The translations under genes and the position numbers were made by a program. Of a stretch of DNA of 53,850 bases, positions 33,423 through 42,534 are shown piece by piece. Position 1 is the first letter of the stretch, and every line of letters begins with the position of its first letter. The DNA lies in the NCBI GenBank assembly GCA_031367405.1, contig JANLPT010000067.1, positions 1 to 53,850 on the forward strand. The letters run 5' to 3'. The notes below the pieces were generated by a model that saw only the letters and a list, made by a program, of their open reading frames with translations, did no database searches and had not been told where the DNA came from. This DNA is from JALHNI01 sp031367405. GTDB taxonomy: Bacteria; Acidobacteriota; Terriglobia; Bryobacterales; Bryobacteraceae.

Positions 33423-35360
33423 TCAGGGAGTGTATTCAAGGGCGAATACGCGGACGTCGAGGGGAGCCAGACGAGCGGGAATTCGGATCTCCCGGCGAGA
33501 GGCCGTAAAAGCCGTGGCTTGATCGAAGATATATTCCATCACCCGGTTAAAGCCGTTGGGCCGCCGGATTGCAACTTCGCCCACCCAGTCAGTGGTGGAG
33601 TTATTGACAAGGGTGACGACAATCTTTCCCGTGGCTTCGCTGACGACGTACTCAATGGGCGGCCCGTTGACACGGGCCATAGAAACTCGTAAGACAAGTG
33701 AATCGAGTAACTGTTGGCCAACCTGCAAGATCTGATCGCGCGCCCTGGATTGAAGATGGTCAGGAGTCGTGAAGTAAACCTCGCCCGCACCGATGCGATG
33801 GCGGGTAAGAAGAGCATCGGCGAATTCATTAACCGCCAACACTTCGGCGGTTGTGGCGCGTATCACCGAGTAATCATAGGCCGCCTCATTCACCCCGCTC
33901 GTCAACGGAAGCCAGCGGGAGGACGACGCACTCCTATTGGCCGCACCTTGTATCGACACTCCGATGAGGTCCTCGTCAGCGGCCACCGCTTGGGAGGAGT
34001 TGATGACGAGAATTCCGCCGCGGTTCACCCAGTTACGCAGATCGTCACGCAAACGCGGGTCAAGGGTCACATCGCCGACCATGACAATTACTTTGTAGTA
34101 ACTCAGCGCCGCAGCGGAGATCTGATTGGTGATGACGTCCAAGTTGTCGCCCCAGCGGGTGAAGGGCATCGGTTCATACGCCCTGGGATCGCCCCCGGCT
34201 CGCAGAAACGCGCGGAATTTGACATCATTCGGCACGCCCTCACTATCGGCAAAAGGAGCGCCGGGAGCCAAACCATGTTGCCAATGTTGGGGAAAGGCCA
34301 AGCGGAAGAAGTTATCCAACATATGGTCGCCATCGGAATAAGGAATATCCTGGTACCACACAGCTTCGTTCTGGTTAAACGGGCCGTGCTTAGGGTCGAA
34401 TCCGGTGTGGTGATCGATGAGGATCGCCGTAGAAACGACGGGTTGGCCAACATCGGGATGCCGGCGAAGGGCGTAACCAGCGAACTCCTGCGTGACGTCG
34501 CCGAAAGGATTTAGCCGGCCATCGGAATAACGGTAGATAGCCGCCTCATTCTGAATGGTTCGCGCGCCCGCGGCAAACGCGGCGTAGTAATTGCGCCGGA
34601 GATAGTGGTGTGACCATCCTCCTTGCAGAACACCCGAGTCGTTGTAAGTGGTGGCGCTATTCGTCGAGCTGCGCCAGCTGGAAAAGTCAATGCCCCAGGC
34701 TCGCCCGTACTGCCGGGCCGCGCCGCGCAGGAAAGCGATGCCGGTCGACAGATCACCCAGCTCATCAATACCGCGTTCGAGCAGTTGTAACTCGACACCC
34801 AGCTCGAAAGCACGATACACGCTGGGCGAATGGTCAGTTACGGCGGCTAACTTATAATTTCTGGCGCTGGGCGGCTGACGCAGATAGCCGAGTAGACTCG
34901 GGAAACTGTTCTGGTAATAGGCGAGGAAGGCGGCGTCGGCCTCCGTACGGGAGAGGCGACGGTAGCGCGGCCGGCCTCCGGACACCCAGGAGCCTCCCGA
35001 CTGGTCCCATTCGGGCAGCAAATTCCAAAGAAAGCCGTAACCCGGAGCGCTGGCTGCCAGCCGGTTAAACTCAAGGCGCTGCTGCTCGATGGCCAATTCT
35101 GAGGTGGCAGCGGGCGCGGGCGCGCCAGCGAGACGAAGCATCAATCCCGCTCCATAAGCGCCAGTAACTTGGGTGACGCCGTCTTCTACCGGAGGCGAAA
35201 ATGTCAGGCCATTCATCATGCCGAGTTTGAGGTTCTGTTCCACTTGGGGATCAGAGTAGCCGCGCCGCCCAAAGAATTCGTGATAGAAAGCGTTGGAGGC
35301 AGGCTCCTGTGCCCACGCTGATACAGAATTGAAGACGATGATAAGTCGAAGTACGCGCAT
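33423..35360 (-). CDS. Secreted glycosidase-like protein inside the EPS operon
   Basis: The 645-residue product has a signal peptide (about 1-17, VSAWAQEP). The centre (ARQYGRAWGIDFSSWRSS, HYLRRNYYAAFAAGARTI) reads like a TIM-barrel glycosidase, and about 380-540 (SYYKVIVMVGDVTLDPRLRD, LRNWVNRGGILVINSSQ) like the class I glutamine-amidotransferase-fold trimerisation domain of GH42-type enzymes; a small beta domain closes the chain (RLAPLDVRVFALEY). I cannot place the catalytic acids. It shares one base (TGATG) with the upstream GT4 gene, so it is truly part of the operon. It probably trims or releases the exported polysaccharide. Confidence 0.6.
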   Translation of the reverse strand: MRVLRLIIVFNSVSAWAQEPASNAFYHEFFGRRGYSDPQVEQNLKLGMMNGLTFSPPVEDGVTQVTGAYGAGLMLRLAGAPAPAATSELAIEQQRLEFNRLAASAPGYGFLWNLLPEWDQSGGSWVSGGRPRYRRLSRTEADAAFLAYYQNSFPSLLGYLRQPPSARNYKLAAVTDHSPSVYRAFELGVELQLLERGIDELGDLSTGIAFLRGAARQYGRAWGIDFSSWRSSTNSATTYNDSGVLQGGWSHHYLRRNYYAAFAAGARTIQNEAAIYRYSDGRLNPFGDVTQEFAGYALRRHPDVGQPVVSTAILIDHHTGFDPKHGPFNQNEAVWYQDIPYSDGDHMLDNFFRLAFPQHWQHGLAPGAPFADSEGVPNDVKFRAFLRAGGDPRAYEPMPFTRWGDNLDVITNQISAAALSYYKVIVMVGDVTLDPRLRDDLRNWVNRGGILVINSSQAVAADEDLIGVSIQGAANRSASSSRWLPLTSGVNEAAYDYSVIRATTAEVLAVNEFADALLTRHRIGAGEVYFTTPDHLQSRARDQILQVGQQLLDSLVLRVSMARVNGPPIEYVVSEATGKIVVTLVNNSTTDWVGEVAIRRPNGFNRVMEYIFDQATAFTASRREIRIPARLAPLDVRVFALEYTP

Positions 35361-36568
35361 CAGATACGGTTCTCTACCTGCGCCGCCGCCGGCTCAAAAC
35401 CCGGCAACGATGCACTAACTAGCTGACGATACTCCGCCATCCAAAGCTGATTGACCCTCTGAGCAGAGTATCTCAATTGAACACGTTTCTGGGCTGCAGC
35501 GCCAAGTGAATCGCGTAACTGCGGATGGTGAGCTAAACGTACGATGGCAGCGGCGAGGGACGCGGCGTCTCGCGGCGGCACCAACAGGCCAGTTACACCA
35601 TCCTCGATGGCATCCATGCCCGTAACTTGGGTGGCAACAATGGGCACGCCCATGGCGCCAGCTTCCAAGGAAACCTGCGAAAGCCCTTCGCGAAAGGTGG
35701 GCAGGACGAAGATGTCCGACGCGGAGTAGGCGGTAGGAACATCTTCCGGGACAATGGTGCCGGGCAGATGGACGCGGGGGTGCGCGCGGAGGGCATCGAG
35801 CAAGTTAGCCGGCAAAGCATCGGTAGCGTCGGCTTCACCGGCCAGGAGCAGATGAGCATGAGGCAGCTGCCGGGCGATTTCGGCCCATGCTTCCGCCAGT
35901 ACGCCAACGCCTTTGTCACGGGAAAGGCGACCGATGAAAGTAAGTAACAAGGCTTGGCCCGAAAGGCCCAGCCTTTGGCGAAAAGCCGCGCGAAGAGCGC
36001 GACAATCAGTTTGAGCATCAAAGCGCTGCAGGTCGACCCCGGCGCAGGAGCCGTCGCCAATAACAGCTAATTTCGAAGCAGGACATAAGTTCATTTCGAG
36101 AATTCGTTTTTGCACTGACAGGCTGATGGCATAGGTTTGCGTGGAGAGCGCCGCGCTGGTACGCTCGGCGGTTTCGAGAACCCGGCGCCAAAGGCCGGTT
36201 CTCGTCTCGAGGGGCAATCCATGAACGGTGTAGAGGCGCACGGGGACGCCGGCGGCCTTGGCGGCGGCCATGCCGAGCAGGCCGGCCTTCGGCGTATGGG
36301 CATGCACGATTTGGGGCCGGACCCGGCGGATCAAGCGGTAGAGATGGAGTAATGATCGGCTATCGTGCCAAAGATGTGGCTGGCGCTTCATGGCGATGGC
36401 ATGGGTGGTAACGCCGGGAATACTCTGGAATTGCTCAAGGTCAGGCCCGGGGGAAGATACCGCGTGGACCTCGAAGCCGGCTTCGGCGAGAGAACGCAAC
36501 TGACGAGGGAAAAACGCCGCCAGGGTTTGGGGCACGGTGGTGATGACCATGACGCGGAGAGCGTTCAT
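35360..36568 (-). CDS. Glycosyltransferase family 4
   Basis: The 402-residue GT-B enzyme has an acceptor half (VMVITTVPQTLAAFFPRQL, then VRPQIVHAHTPKAGLLGM) and a donor half with LLTFIGRLSRDKGVGVLAEA, the E-x7-E motif in FREGLSQVSLEAGAMGVPIV and GLLVPPRDAASL. It adds one sugar to the lipid-linked repeat at the cytoplasmic membrane face. Its ATG overlaps the stop of nothing upstream except the four bases shared with the GT2 gene (36565-36568), and its TGA shares a base with the glycosidase-like gene. Confidence 0.9.
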   Translation of the reverse strand: MNALRVMVITTVPQTLAAFFPRQLRSLAEAGFEVHAVSSPGPDLEQFQSIPGVTTHAIAMKRQPHLWHDSRSLLHLYRLIRRVRPQIVHAHTPKAGLLGMAAAKAAGVPVRLYTVHGLPLETRTGLWRRVLETAERTSAALSTQTYAISLSVQKRILEMNLCPASKLAVIGDGSCAGVDLQRFDAQTDCRALRAAFRQRLGLSGQALLLTFIGRLSRDKGVGVLAEAWAEIARQLPHAHLLLAGEADATDALPANLLDALRAHPRVHLPGTIVPEDVPTAYSASDIFVLPTFREGLSQVSLEAGAMGVPIVATQVTGMDAIEDGVTGLLVPPRDAASLAAAIVRLAHHPQLRDSLGAAAQKRVQLRYSAQRVNQLWMAEYRQLVSASLPGFEPAAAQVENRI

Positions 36569-37464
36569 ACGGGAGCACTTTCCAGGGATGTAACGTCGTC
36601 CGGCGAAAGCAGAGTAAGTTCATGCAAGATAAGTTTCCATTTACTTAGTTCGGCCGCATTCAAAGCCTCCTCGCGAAAACGCAGCATTCGGTAGCGCGTT
36701 CCGGTGACCGCTAGTAAGGCGTCGGCGGCGACCTTAAGCGATTCAGCTAACGCGGCGCGATAGAACAGGCCAGGCCCCACTTCACTTCTCCTCGCATGGA
36801 GATAACGCAGACGCCCAACCCTAGTTTTAAGACGCTTGCGGAAGCCGCCGCACAGCTCGCGATAGCCATAGAGTAATTGGGGCAGATTGGCGAAGCGGCT
36901 GGTGCGGTATGCGCGATAGAGTAACTCGATATCCTCAAAGCGGAGCGCGCGCGGATCATAAGCATACTGGCTATACCAGTCCGCCCGCGCCATCCAGGTG
37001 GGATGAGCAAGACCAAAGCCTGACGCCGGGTGACGGACGATCCGCTCGTGATCGAGAGGCAAGGGACGCTTACCCAAGGCCACGCCGTTTTCGCCGAAGA
37101 TGAGCATGCGGCAGCCCACGACGTCAATTTCCGGATGGCCCGCGAGGAAGTGTGCTTGATCGTGCAGGCGCTGAGGATAGCTGATGTCGTCGGCATCCAT
37201 GCGAGCGACTAAGTCCCCGCGCGAGCGGCCGATGCACTCGTTCAAGCGAGCAGCTAAACCCTTCGTTTGACCATCGGACCAGACGGTGACGCGGGGGTCA
37301 CGCAAGCTTTCGGCCAATTGAAGGCTGCCGTCGGTGGAACCGTCATCGCAGAGCAGTAACTCCCAACGAGTGTAATTCTGCTGGAGGATGGAGCGCAGCG
37401 CGGGGCCGAAGGCGGGGCCGGCGTTCAAGAACGGCAGGATGACACTGACGAGTGGCTGATTCAT
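36565..37464 (-). CDS. Glycosyltransferase family 2
   Basis: The 299-residue GT-A enzyme shows the nucleotide-binding start VSVILPFLNAG, LLLCDDGSTDGSLQLAES, the metal-binding DXD-type motif ARMDADDISYPQRL, and LRFEDIELLYRAYR near the catalytic base. The C-terminal 70 residues contain amphipathic helices (FREEALNAAELSKWKLILH). It overlaps both neighbours by 4 bases (ATGA at each junction). Confidence 0.9.
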   Translation of the reverse strand: MNQPLVSVILPFLNAGPAFGPALRSILQQNYTRWELLLCDDGSTDGSLQLAESLRDPRVTVWSDGQTKGLAARLNECIGRSRGDLVARMDADDISYPQRLHDQAHFLAGHPEIDVVGCRMLIFGENGVALGKRPLPLDHERIVRHPASGFGLAHPTWMARADWYSQYAYDPRALRFEDIELLYRAYRTSRFANLPQLLYGYRELCGGFRKRLKTRVGRLRYLHARRSEVGPGLFYRAALAESLKVAADALLAVTGTRYRMLRFREEALNAAELSKWKLILHELTLLSPDDVTSLESAPV

Positions 37465-38588
37465 GAAGATTGGCTATAAACCTGTTGTAAGTCAGAGGTG
37501 ATGGTTTCCCAGGCAAAGCGCTGGGCGTTAGTGACGGCGGCGGCGGCGAAGCGTTGGTGCATGGCTGGGTCGTCCATCAGAGTGCGTAACTGGCGGGCTA
37601 AGTCATCAACGTCGCCGGAGCGGAATAGCAAGCCGCTGGATTGCGGGACGACTTCCGGTAGGCCGCCGTGGTTACTGCAGACGACAGGCCGCCCGCAAGC
37701 TTGAGCCTCAATGGCCGACATACCGAACATTTCGTTGGTGCGGGTCGGCAGGACGAAGATATCGGCGATGTTATAGACCGAGGGGAGAATGGATTCATCG
37801 ACGGGCCCGAGATAGATACCATCGTGCTGCTGGAGTTTGAGAGTGATGGCATCGGAGCCTTCGTGCCCGAACTGTCCGATGGGGCCGGCGACGACAAGGC
37901 GAATCCGGCGGCCTTCGGCGCGCAATTGGGCGTAGGCATCGACTAACAAGTCAGTTCCTTTTTGTTCACAAACCCGGCCCACGTAGAGCAAGACAAATTC
38001 ATCGGTGAGACCGATGGCTGCCCGGCGTTCGGCGGCTGCGGCAGGATTGGGCGTGAATTGTTGTAAGTTGACGCCGTTATAGAGGACTCGCATGCGCGTT
38101 TCAGGAATTGACCAGTAAGACGCTGATTCGCGGCGGCAGAAATCGGAGACGGGCAGTAAGGACGAGAAAGATCGCAGCGCGCGTTGGTACCAGGGGAACA
38201 GGGGATTTTGTTTTCCGCGGCGAAAGATGAAGTAGTCAAAGGACAGTACAGTTTTGGCGGCAAGCCCACGGGCAAATACTTTGGCGAAAGCAGCACCTTC
38301 GGGCAGGGCATGAAAGTGGAGGACATCGGGCCGCAGGGCGCGAGCGTCGCGCAGGCTCTTGACCATAAGTTCTGCCGCGCGTAACAGCCCTTGACGGGTG
38401 CATTTAATGGAGCGAATCTCGACGCCGCAATAGTCTTCGGACTTAGTAAGTTGGTCAGCGGAGTAGACGACGACGCGCGCGCCGGCTTGGGCTTGGCGGG
38501 CGGCCACTTCCCGGATGCGGCGCTCAGTAGCGCCGCCCAGCGAATAAAGAATCGGCAAATGGGGGGGGCCGATGTGGACAATGGTCAT
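37461..38588 (-). CDS. Glycosyltransferase family 4
   Basis: Starting at MTIVHIGPPHLPILYSLGG (ATG 38588) gives an exact ATGA overlap with the preceding gene and a normal N-terminal GT-B beta strand, so the longer in-frame start at 38648 is rejected. The 375-residue product has a glycine-rich loop (SLGGATERRI), the donor-half motif LLYVGRVCEQKGTDLLVDAY, and the E-x7-E segment TNEMFGMSAIEAQACGRPVV, then SNHGGLPEVV. One of three GT4 enzymes in the operon. Confidence 0.9.
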   Translation of the reverse strand: MTIVHIGPPHLPILYSLGGATERRIREVAARQAQAGARVVVYSADQLTKSEDYCGVEIRSIKCTRQGLLRAAELMVKSLRDARALRPDVLHFHALPEGAAFAKVFARGLAAKTVLSFDYFIFRRGKQNPLFPWYQRALRSFSSLLPVSDFCRRESASYWSIPETRMRVLYNGVNLQQFTPNPAAAAERRAAIGLTDEFVLLYVGRVCEQKGTDLLVDAYAQLRAEGRRIRLVVAGPIGQFGHEGSDAITLKLQQHDGIYLGPVDESILPSVYNIADIFVLPTRTNEMFGMSAIEAQACGRPVVCSNHGGLPEVVPQSSGLLFRSGDVDDLARQLRTLMDDPAMHQRFAAAAVTNAQRFAWETITSDLQQVYSQSS

Positions 38589-39712
38589 GATCGTTCCGAA
38601 GCAATCACCGGAAGTTTTTGGTGCCCGGGATGGCCCGCACGTCCCCAATGATGCACGGCGGCCCGAATCAGGGCATCGGGACGAAGGGAATGGCGGGAGG
38701 CGCGCCGCACTGGGCCGCCGGCCAGGGTCTCGTAGAGACGCAGGTGGTCAGCAATCATGCTAGGAATAGAAAAAGTGCGGCGGGCATAGTCACTCATTTT
38801 CTGTGAAGAACCCGAGTAACTTGCGTAGTTCTTTAGCACGTGGGCGATGTTATCGGCTAGCATTTGTACGGTGGGCCGAGTGAGTAAGGAGCCGAAGCCG
38901 CCGGACTGCTCGGGAATGCCGCCGACGGTGGTGGTAACAAATGGCAGACCCGAGAGCATGGCTTCGGTGATGACGGAGGGGAGCGCCTCATTCTCGCTGG
39001 GCAGGACGAGTAAATCGCTGCGCTGGTAGAGATCTGCCAATTGAGTGGGATCTTTTTTCCCAGCGAATATGACGCGATCTGCGACGCCTAACGAAATAGC
39101 GAGCGCCTTTAATTCCGTTTCGAGGGCGGTGTTCTGATAAGCGAGAGTTAGCTCGACGTCCAGGCTCAAACGGGCGATGGCTCGAATGGCAAGATCACAA
39201 CGTTTGAATTGAATCAGCTGCCCGCAAAATACTAAGCGCCAAGGTTGGCCATTGCCAGCGCCATTCAAGCGCCGGTAAGGATATTGTTGCGCGTCAATCC
39301 CGTTCGGGATCGTCACTTGATTGGCCCCTTGGAGGCGATAGGTACGGTTTTGAAAGCGCGCTTCGGCGGGCGACAGGCAAACGGTGGCATCGGCGCGGGA
39401 TAGGACATACCCCATGGCCATCCTCCGCGCGGCACTGAGCTTCCAACCGCACATATGGCTGGCATCGTGGGCAGTAAAGGCGAACGGGGTGGAGGAAGGA
39501 TCGCTGGCCAAGCGGGCAGCGCCGTAACTGAGGTGATGCACATGGACCACGTCGAAACGGCTGAAATCGACGGCGTCGTAGTGGCTTAAGGTAGTAACTT
39601 CGTGGCCAGCATCGCGGCAACCGGCTTCGAGGATGGTCTCGGGCGACACTTTGATAAAGTCGGTGCGGCCGCCGCCTTTAGCGTAGATACCGCCGACGAT
39701 GGCGATTTTCAT
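38585..39712 (-). CDS. Glycosyltransferase family 4
   Basis: The 375-residue product starts at MKIAIVGGIYAKGGGRTDF (ATG 39712), sharing ATGA with the polymerase gene; a longer in-frame start at 39823 would add a non-family leader. Donor-half motifs: RLVFCGQLIQFKRCDLAIRA, PSENEALPSVITEAMLSGLP (E-x7-E type) and TVGGIPEQSGGFGSLL. HVHHLSYGAARLA and FTAHDASHMCGW are typical of the acceptor half. Confidence 0.9.
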   Translation of the reverse strand: MKIAIVGGIYAKGGGRTDFIKVSPETILEAGCRDAGHEVTTLSHYDAVDFSRFDVVHVHHLSYGAARLASDPSSTPFAFTAHDASHMCGWKLSAARRMAMGYVLSRADATVCLSPAEARFQNRTYRLQGANQVTIPNGIDAQQYPYRRLNGAGNGQPWRLVFCGQLIQFKRCDLAIRAIARLSLDVELTLAYQNTALETELKALAISLGVADRVIFAGKKDPTQLADLYQRSDLLVLPSENEALPSVITEAMLSGLPFVTTTVGGIPEQSGGFGSLLTRPTVQMLADNIAHVLKNYASYSGSSQKMSDYARRTFSIPSMIADHLRLYETLAGGPVRRASRHSLRPDALIRAAVHHWGRAGHPGHQKLPVIASERS

Positions 39713-41202
39713 CGAGTAACTCCGATCTGGGGTTGGCGATACAGTGCGGGGCGGGGGGACGGCTGGAACTCCCGGAGCCAAGCGCGCGCATGAAAGACCG
39801 CGAGGTAGAAATAGATAGGGCAAAAAAAGTAAATCATGATTTGGCTAAAAACAGAGATGCTCCAGACCACTAAGAGAGCGGCCCACATGGAAACGTACTG
39901 GATAGAGAAGGCGGCGAAAGTGGAGGGCGCGGCGTAGAACCAGCGCTCCGCCTGACTAAGGAAGAGGCCGAGTAACATGAAGCCGGCGATGACGCCCGGG
40001 GCATGAAAGTTAGCGAACAGTTCGGCAGCGTAAGGAATGATTTGATCTTCGATGCCATGGACGCCATAAAGAGCGAAATTGAAAAGCGCCGGGCCATTCG
40101 TTTCCCGGAAACTTTTGCCGAGCAGGGGCACCGGTGTCATGATTGAATCCCGGATGGTAGAGCCGAAGTAAAGGTGCTCGCCCCAACCGATTTTGTCGTA
40201 AAAGAGGCCCGCGTATTGAGGCCCGGGACTGTAAGCTTGAATATTTTCGGAGAGGCCACCGATGACCGATTCGAGGGTGATTTCGATTTTCTTCGCCCCC
40301 GGTTGGAAGCCGGCGCGGTAGGTTTCGACCGCGATGAGGGCCGGTAGAAAAATGACGATGGCCATCACCGTCGCTCCAAACGGAATGCGGCGGACGCGCG
40401 CACTGTAGACGGCGGTCAGGCAGATTAGTGGAAAGACAAATGCGGCGCGGTTAAAACTGAAAGTAAGATTGGCGGCGGTAATTCCCACTGCGGCCACGAA
40501 ACCGTAGATGACAGGCCGCCAAGAAGCACCCTTTCGGGTTCCCTGGGCAATACTCTCATCGGCCACGCGAGACCACCAAGATACAAGCGCATAGGCGAAA
40601 AACGGGCGAAGAATCGTGGAAAACAGGCCGATCCAGGTGCCTTCCAGGGTTTTGTGTAACTCGGCAATTTGATCGGGATCGGAGAAATAGAGTAAGAGGT
40701 TGTAAGGAATACCGAAAGCCCAGAAGAAGCCTAGCATTCCGATGGCGGCGAAGGACCAAGTCATTTTGCGGCCGGGTGTTTCGGACAAAAGGTGCGCGAT
40801 TACGGGGGACCGGGGCATCATCAGCCGCCGGGGTGCCAGGGCCAAGCTGAGACAGAATGCAGTGTAAGCTAACGTGTCTATGAGTAATGCGCCCTCCATC
40901 GTGTTCAAGGAGGGCAGGACGGAGAGCACGCGGCTTTCCGGGCCGGTCGTCATCACGAGCATCGGCACGGCGGCCAATCGCAAGAACATCAAGACGATGG
41001 CAATATTCAGTGGGCAAAGATAGTGATCGATGCGTAAGCGGCAGGGCGGGAAGATCCATTGCATCAGGGCGTAGATGGTGGTGGAGATCAGGGACGTGTA
41101 GAGCAGCCGTTCCTTTGGGCAAAGCATGAGGAAGGTAAGCGCCAGGAAGGGAAGGATCAGTGTCCAGCCGGGATGGAGGAGGCGGGGTTCAGTTTTTGGC
41201 AT
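39709..41202 (-). CDS. O-antigen/EPS polymerase-like membrane protein (Wzy-type)
   Basis: I start at MPKTEPRLLHPGWTL (ATG 41202), giving 497 residues; the longer frame to 41388 is antisense-like and runs through wzx. About 11 to 12 membrane helices are visible, with a large soluble loop near 320-390 (ESVIGGLSENIQAYSPGPQ, YAGLFYDKIGWGEHLYFGS) as in O-antigen polymerases. No further motif can be claimed since Wzy sequences diverge strongly. It lies between the flippase and the glycosyltransferases and overlaps the flippase end by 14 bases. Confidence 0.75.
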   Translation of the reverse strand: MPKTEPRLLHPGWTLILPFLALTFLMLCPKERLLYTSLISTTIYALMQWIFPPCRLRIDHYLCPLNIAIVLMFLRLAAVPMLVMTTGPESRVLSVLPSLNTMEGALLIDTLAYTAFCLSLALAPRRLMMPRSPVIAHLLSETPGRKMTWSFAAIGMLGFFWAFGIPYNLLLYFSDPDQIAELHKTLEGTWIGLFSTILRPFFAYALVSWWSRVADESIAQGTRKGASWRPVIYGFVAAVGITAANLTFSFNRAAFVFPLICLTAVYSARVRRIPFGATVMAIVIFLPALIAVETYRAGFQPGAKKIEITLESVIGGLSENIQAYSPGPQYAGLFYDKIGWGEHLYFGSTIRDSIMTPVPLLGKSFRETNGPALFNFALYGVHGIEDQIIPYAAELFANFHAPGVIAGFMLLGLFLSQAERWFYAAPSTFAAFSIQYVSMWAALLVVWSISVFSQIMIYFFCPIYFYLAVFHARAWLREFQPSPRPALYRQPQIGVTR

Positions 41203-42529
41203 GAGTCCGCCGGATGAGCAGCCACAGCAGGAAAGAGGCGCTGGCGTAGGAGATGGCGAAGGCCATGGCAAGACCGGCGGCGTTCCAGCGGGGCACCAGA
41301 ACCCAGGTTGCGCCCAGGAAAATAATTGCCAGAACGACATCGGCGCTAGCACGGGCCCAGGCGCGGCCATTGCTGAGTAAGGCGGCACCGAGTTGCGTAT
41401 TCAGGACGGTGGGGATGGCTGAGAGGGCCAGGATGGCGAGGATGGGCCAGCCATGGCGAAAGGTTTCGCCGAACAAGGCCATCAGTGTTGGGGCGAGCCC
41501 GATGCAGAGCAACGCCGGCGGAATGGTGGCGGCGAGACCGAAGCCCAGGTTCCAGCGGAAAGCGTCTCGATAGCGCCCGTGGTCGCCGGCCGAGCGAAAG
41601 CGGGAGAGGGCGGGCATGGCGATGCGGGACACGGCGAGCGGCAGGAAAATGAGTAAGTAGCGAAAGCGATCGGCCGCAGTGAACAAGGCCATTTCTGAGA
41701 AGCCGCCCGGCTGGTGAACTAACATCGCACTGCTAAGCCAAGTAACTGGCGCAACGATAATTCCGGACAGGTAAGACGGTAAGCTGAACGTGAGTAACAT
41801 GTGGCGTTCGGTGCTTAGATTTTTGAGGGAGGGCTGAATGCCCCACTTACGGCATTCAGCCCGCAGCGCAATGGAATTTAAGACGCACGCCAACGCCACG
41901 GAAATGGTAAGGCCGGCGATGGCGCCGGAAGCGCCGTAGGCGTAGGCGAGTATAGCCACGGACGGAATCGAGAGCACGCCATTCCAGATACTAAGGCGCG
42001 CGATACGGGGGAATGCTTCGAGGCCGGTGAGGGCGCCGGTCTGGACGGCTTCGAAGACCCCGAAAGCGAGCAGGCCTGAGGCTTGGATGAGTTGGCGGGA
42101 CAGGCCGGGCGAGGCAAAGCCCTGGGCGGCCAGGCGCGGCGCTAAAAGAATCAGGGCACCGGTGAGGACCAATCCGGCGGCGGCGGCACCGCATAGCGAA
42201 AGAGCCAGGATGCGTCCGGCGCGGTTGGGGTCGGTGTCGCGATATTCAGCTATAAATTTGGTGGTGGTCATCGCCAGGCCGAGTCCGGCGATGGGCGCGA
42301 ACATGCCGACGGTGCTTTGGATGATGGCGACTTGCCCAAACTGTTCCTGCGCCAGCACACGCGCGCAAATCACGATGGCGACTAAGTTCGCGCCACGGGC
42401 AATTAAGGCGGATAAGAATGACCAACCGGCCACGCCGGCTAATTCGCGTTGCGCCACGAACGAGCGCCACAGTGCGACCACCGGCGGGGACTGGCTTGAG
42501 AAGGGGGCGATGAGTTTAGCGGGTACCAA
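41189..42529 (-). CDS. Polysaccharide flippase (Wzx/MOP superfamily)
   Basis: The 446-residue protein has about 12 to 14 membrane helices and the opening seen in Wzx/RfbX flippases (GWSFLSALIARGANLVAIV, then AQEQFGQVAIIQSTVGMFAP). The central charged loop (RAECRKWGIQPSLKNLSTER) separates the two six-helix halves. It should move the lipid-linked repeat unit across the inner membrane for polymerisation. It follows wzc by 5 bases. Confidence 0.85.
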   Translation of the reverse strand: MVPAKLIAPFSSQSPPVVALWRSFVAQRELAGVAGWSFLSALIARGANLVAIVICARVLAQEQFGQVAIIQSTVGMFAPIAGLGLAMTTTKFIAEYRDTDPNRAGRILALSLCGAAAAGLVLTGALILLAPRLAAQGFASPGLSRQLIQASGLLAFGVFEAVQTGALTGLEAFPRIARLSIWNGVLSIPSVAILAYAYGASGAIAGLTISVALACVLNSIALRAECRKWGIQPSLKNLSTERHMLLTFSLPSYLSGIIVAPVTWLSSAMLVHQPGGFSEMALFTAADRFRYLLIFLPLAVSRIAMPALSRFRSAGDHGRYRDAFRWNLGFGLAATIPPALLCIGLAPTLMALFGETFRHGWPILAILALSAIPTVLNTQLGAALLSNGRAWARASADVVLAIIFLGATWVLVPRWNAAGLAMAFAISYASASFLLWLLIRRTHAKN

Positions 42530-42534
42530 GAGTG

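Noticed and set aside
39713..39823. Longer start of the GT4 gene
   Set aside because: The 39712 ATG gives the exact ATGA overlap seen at other junctions and the normal GT-B beginning.
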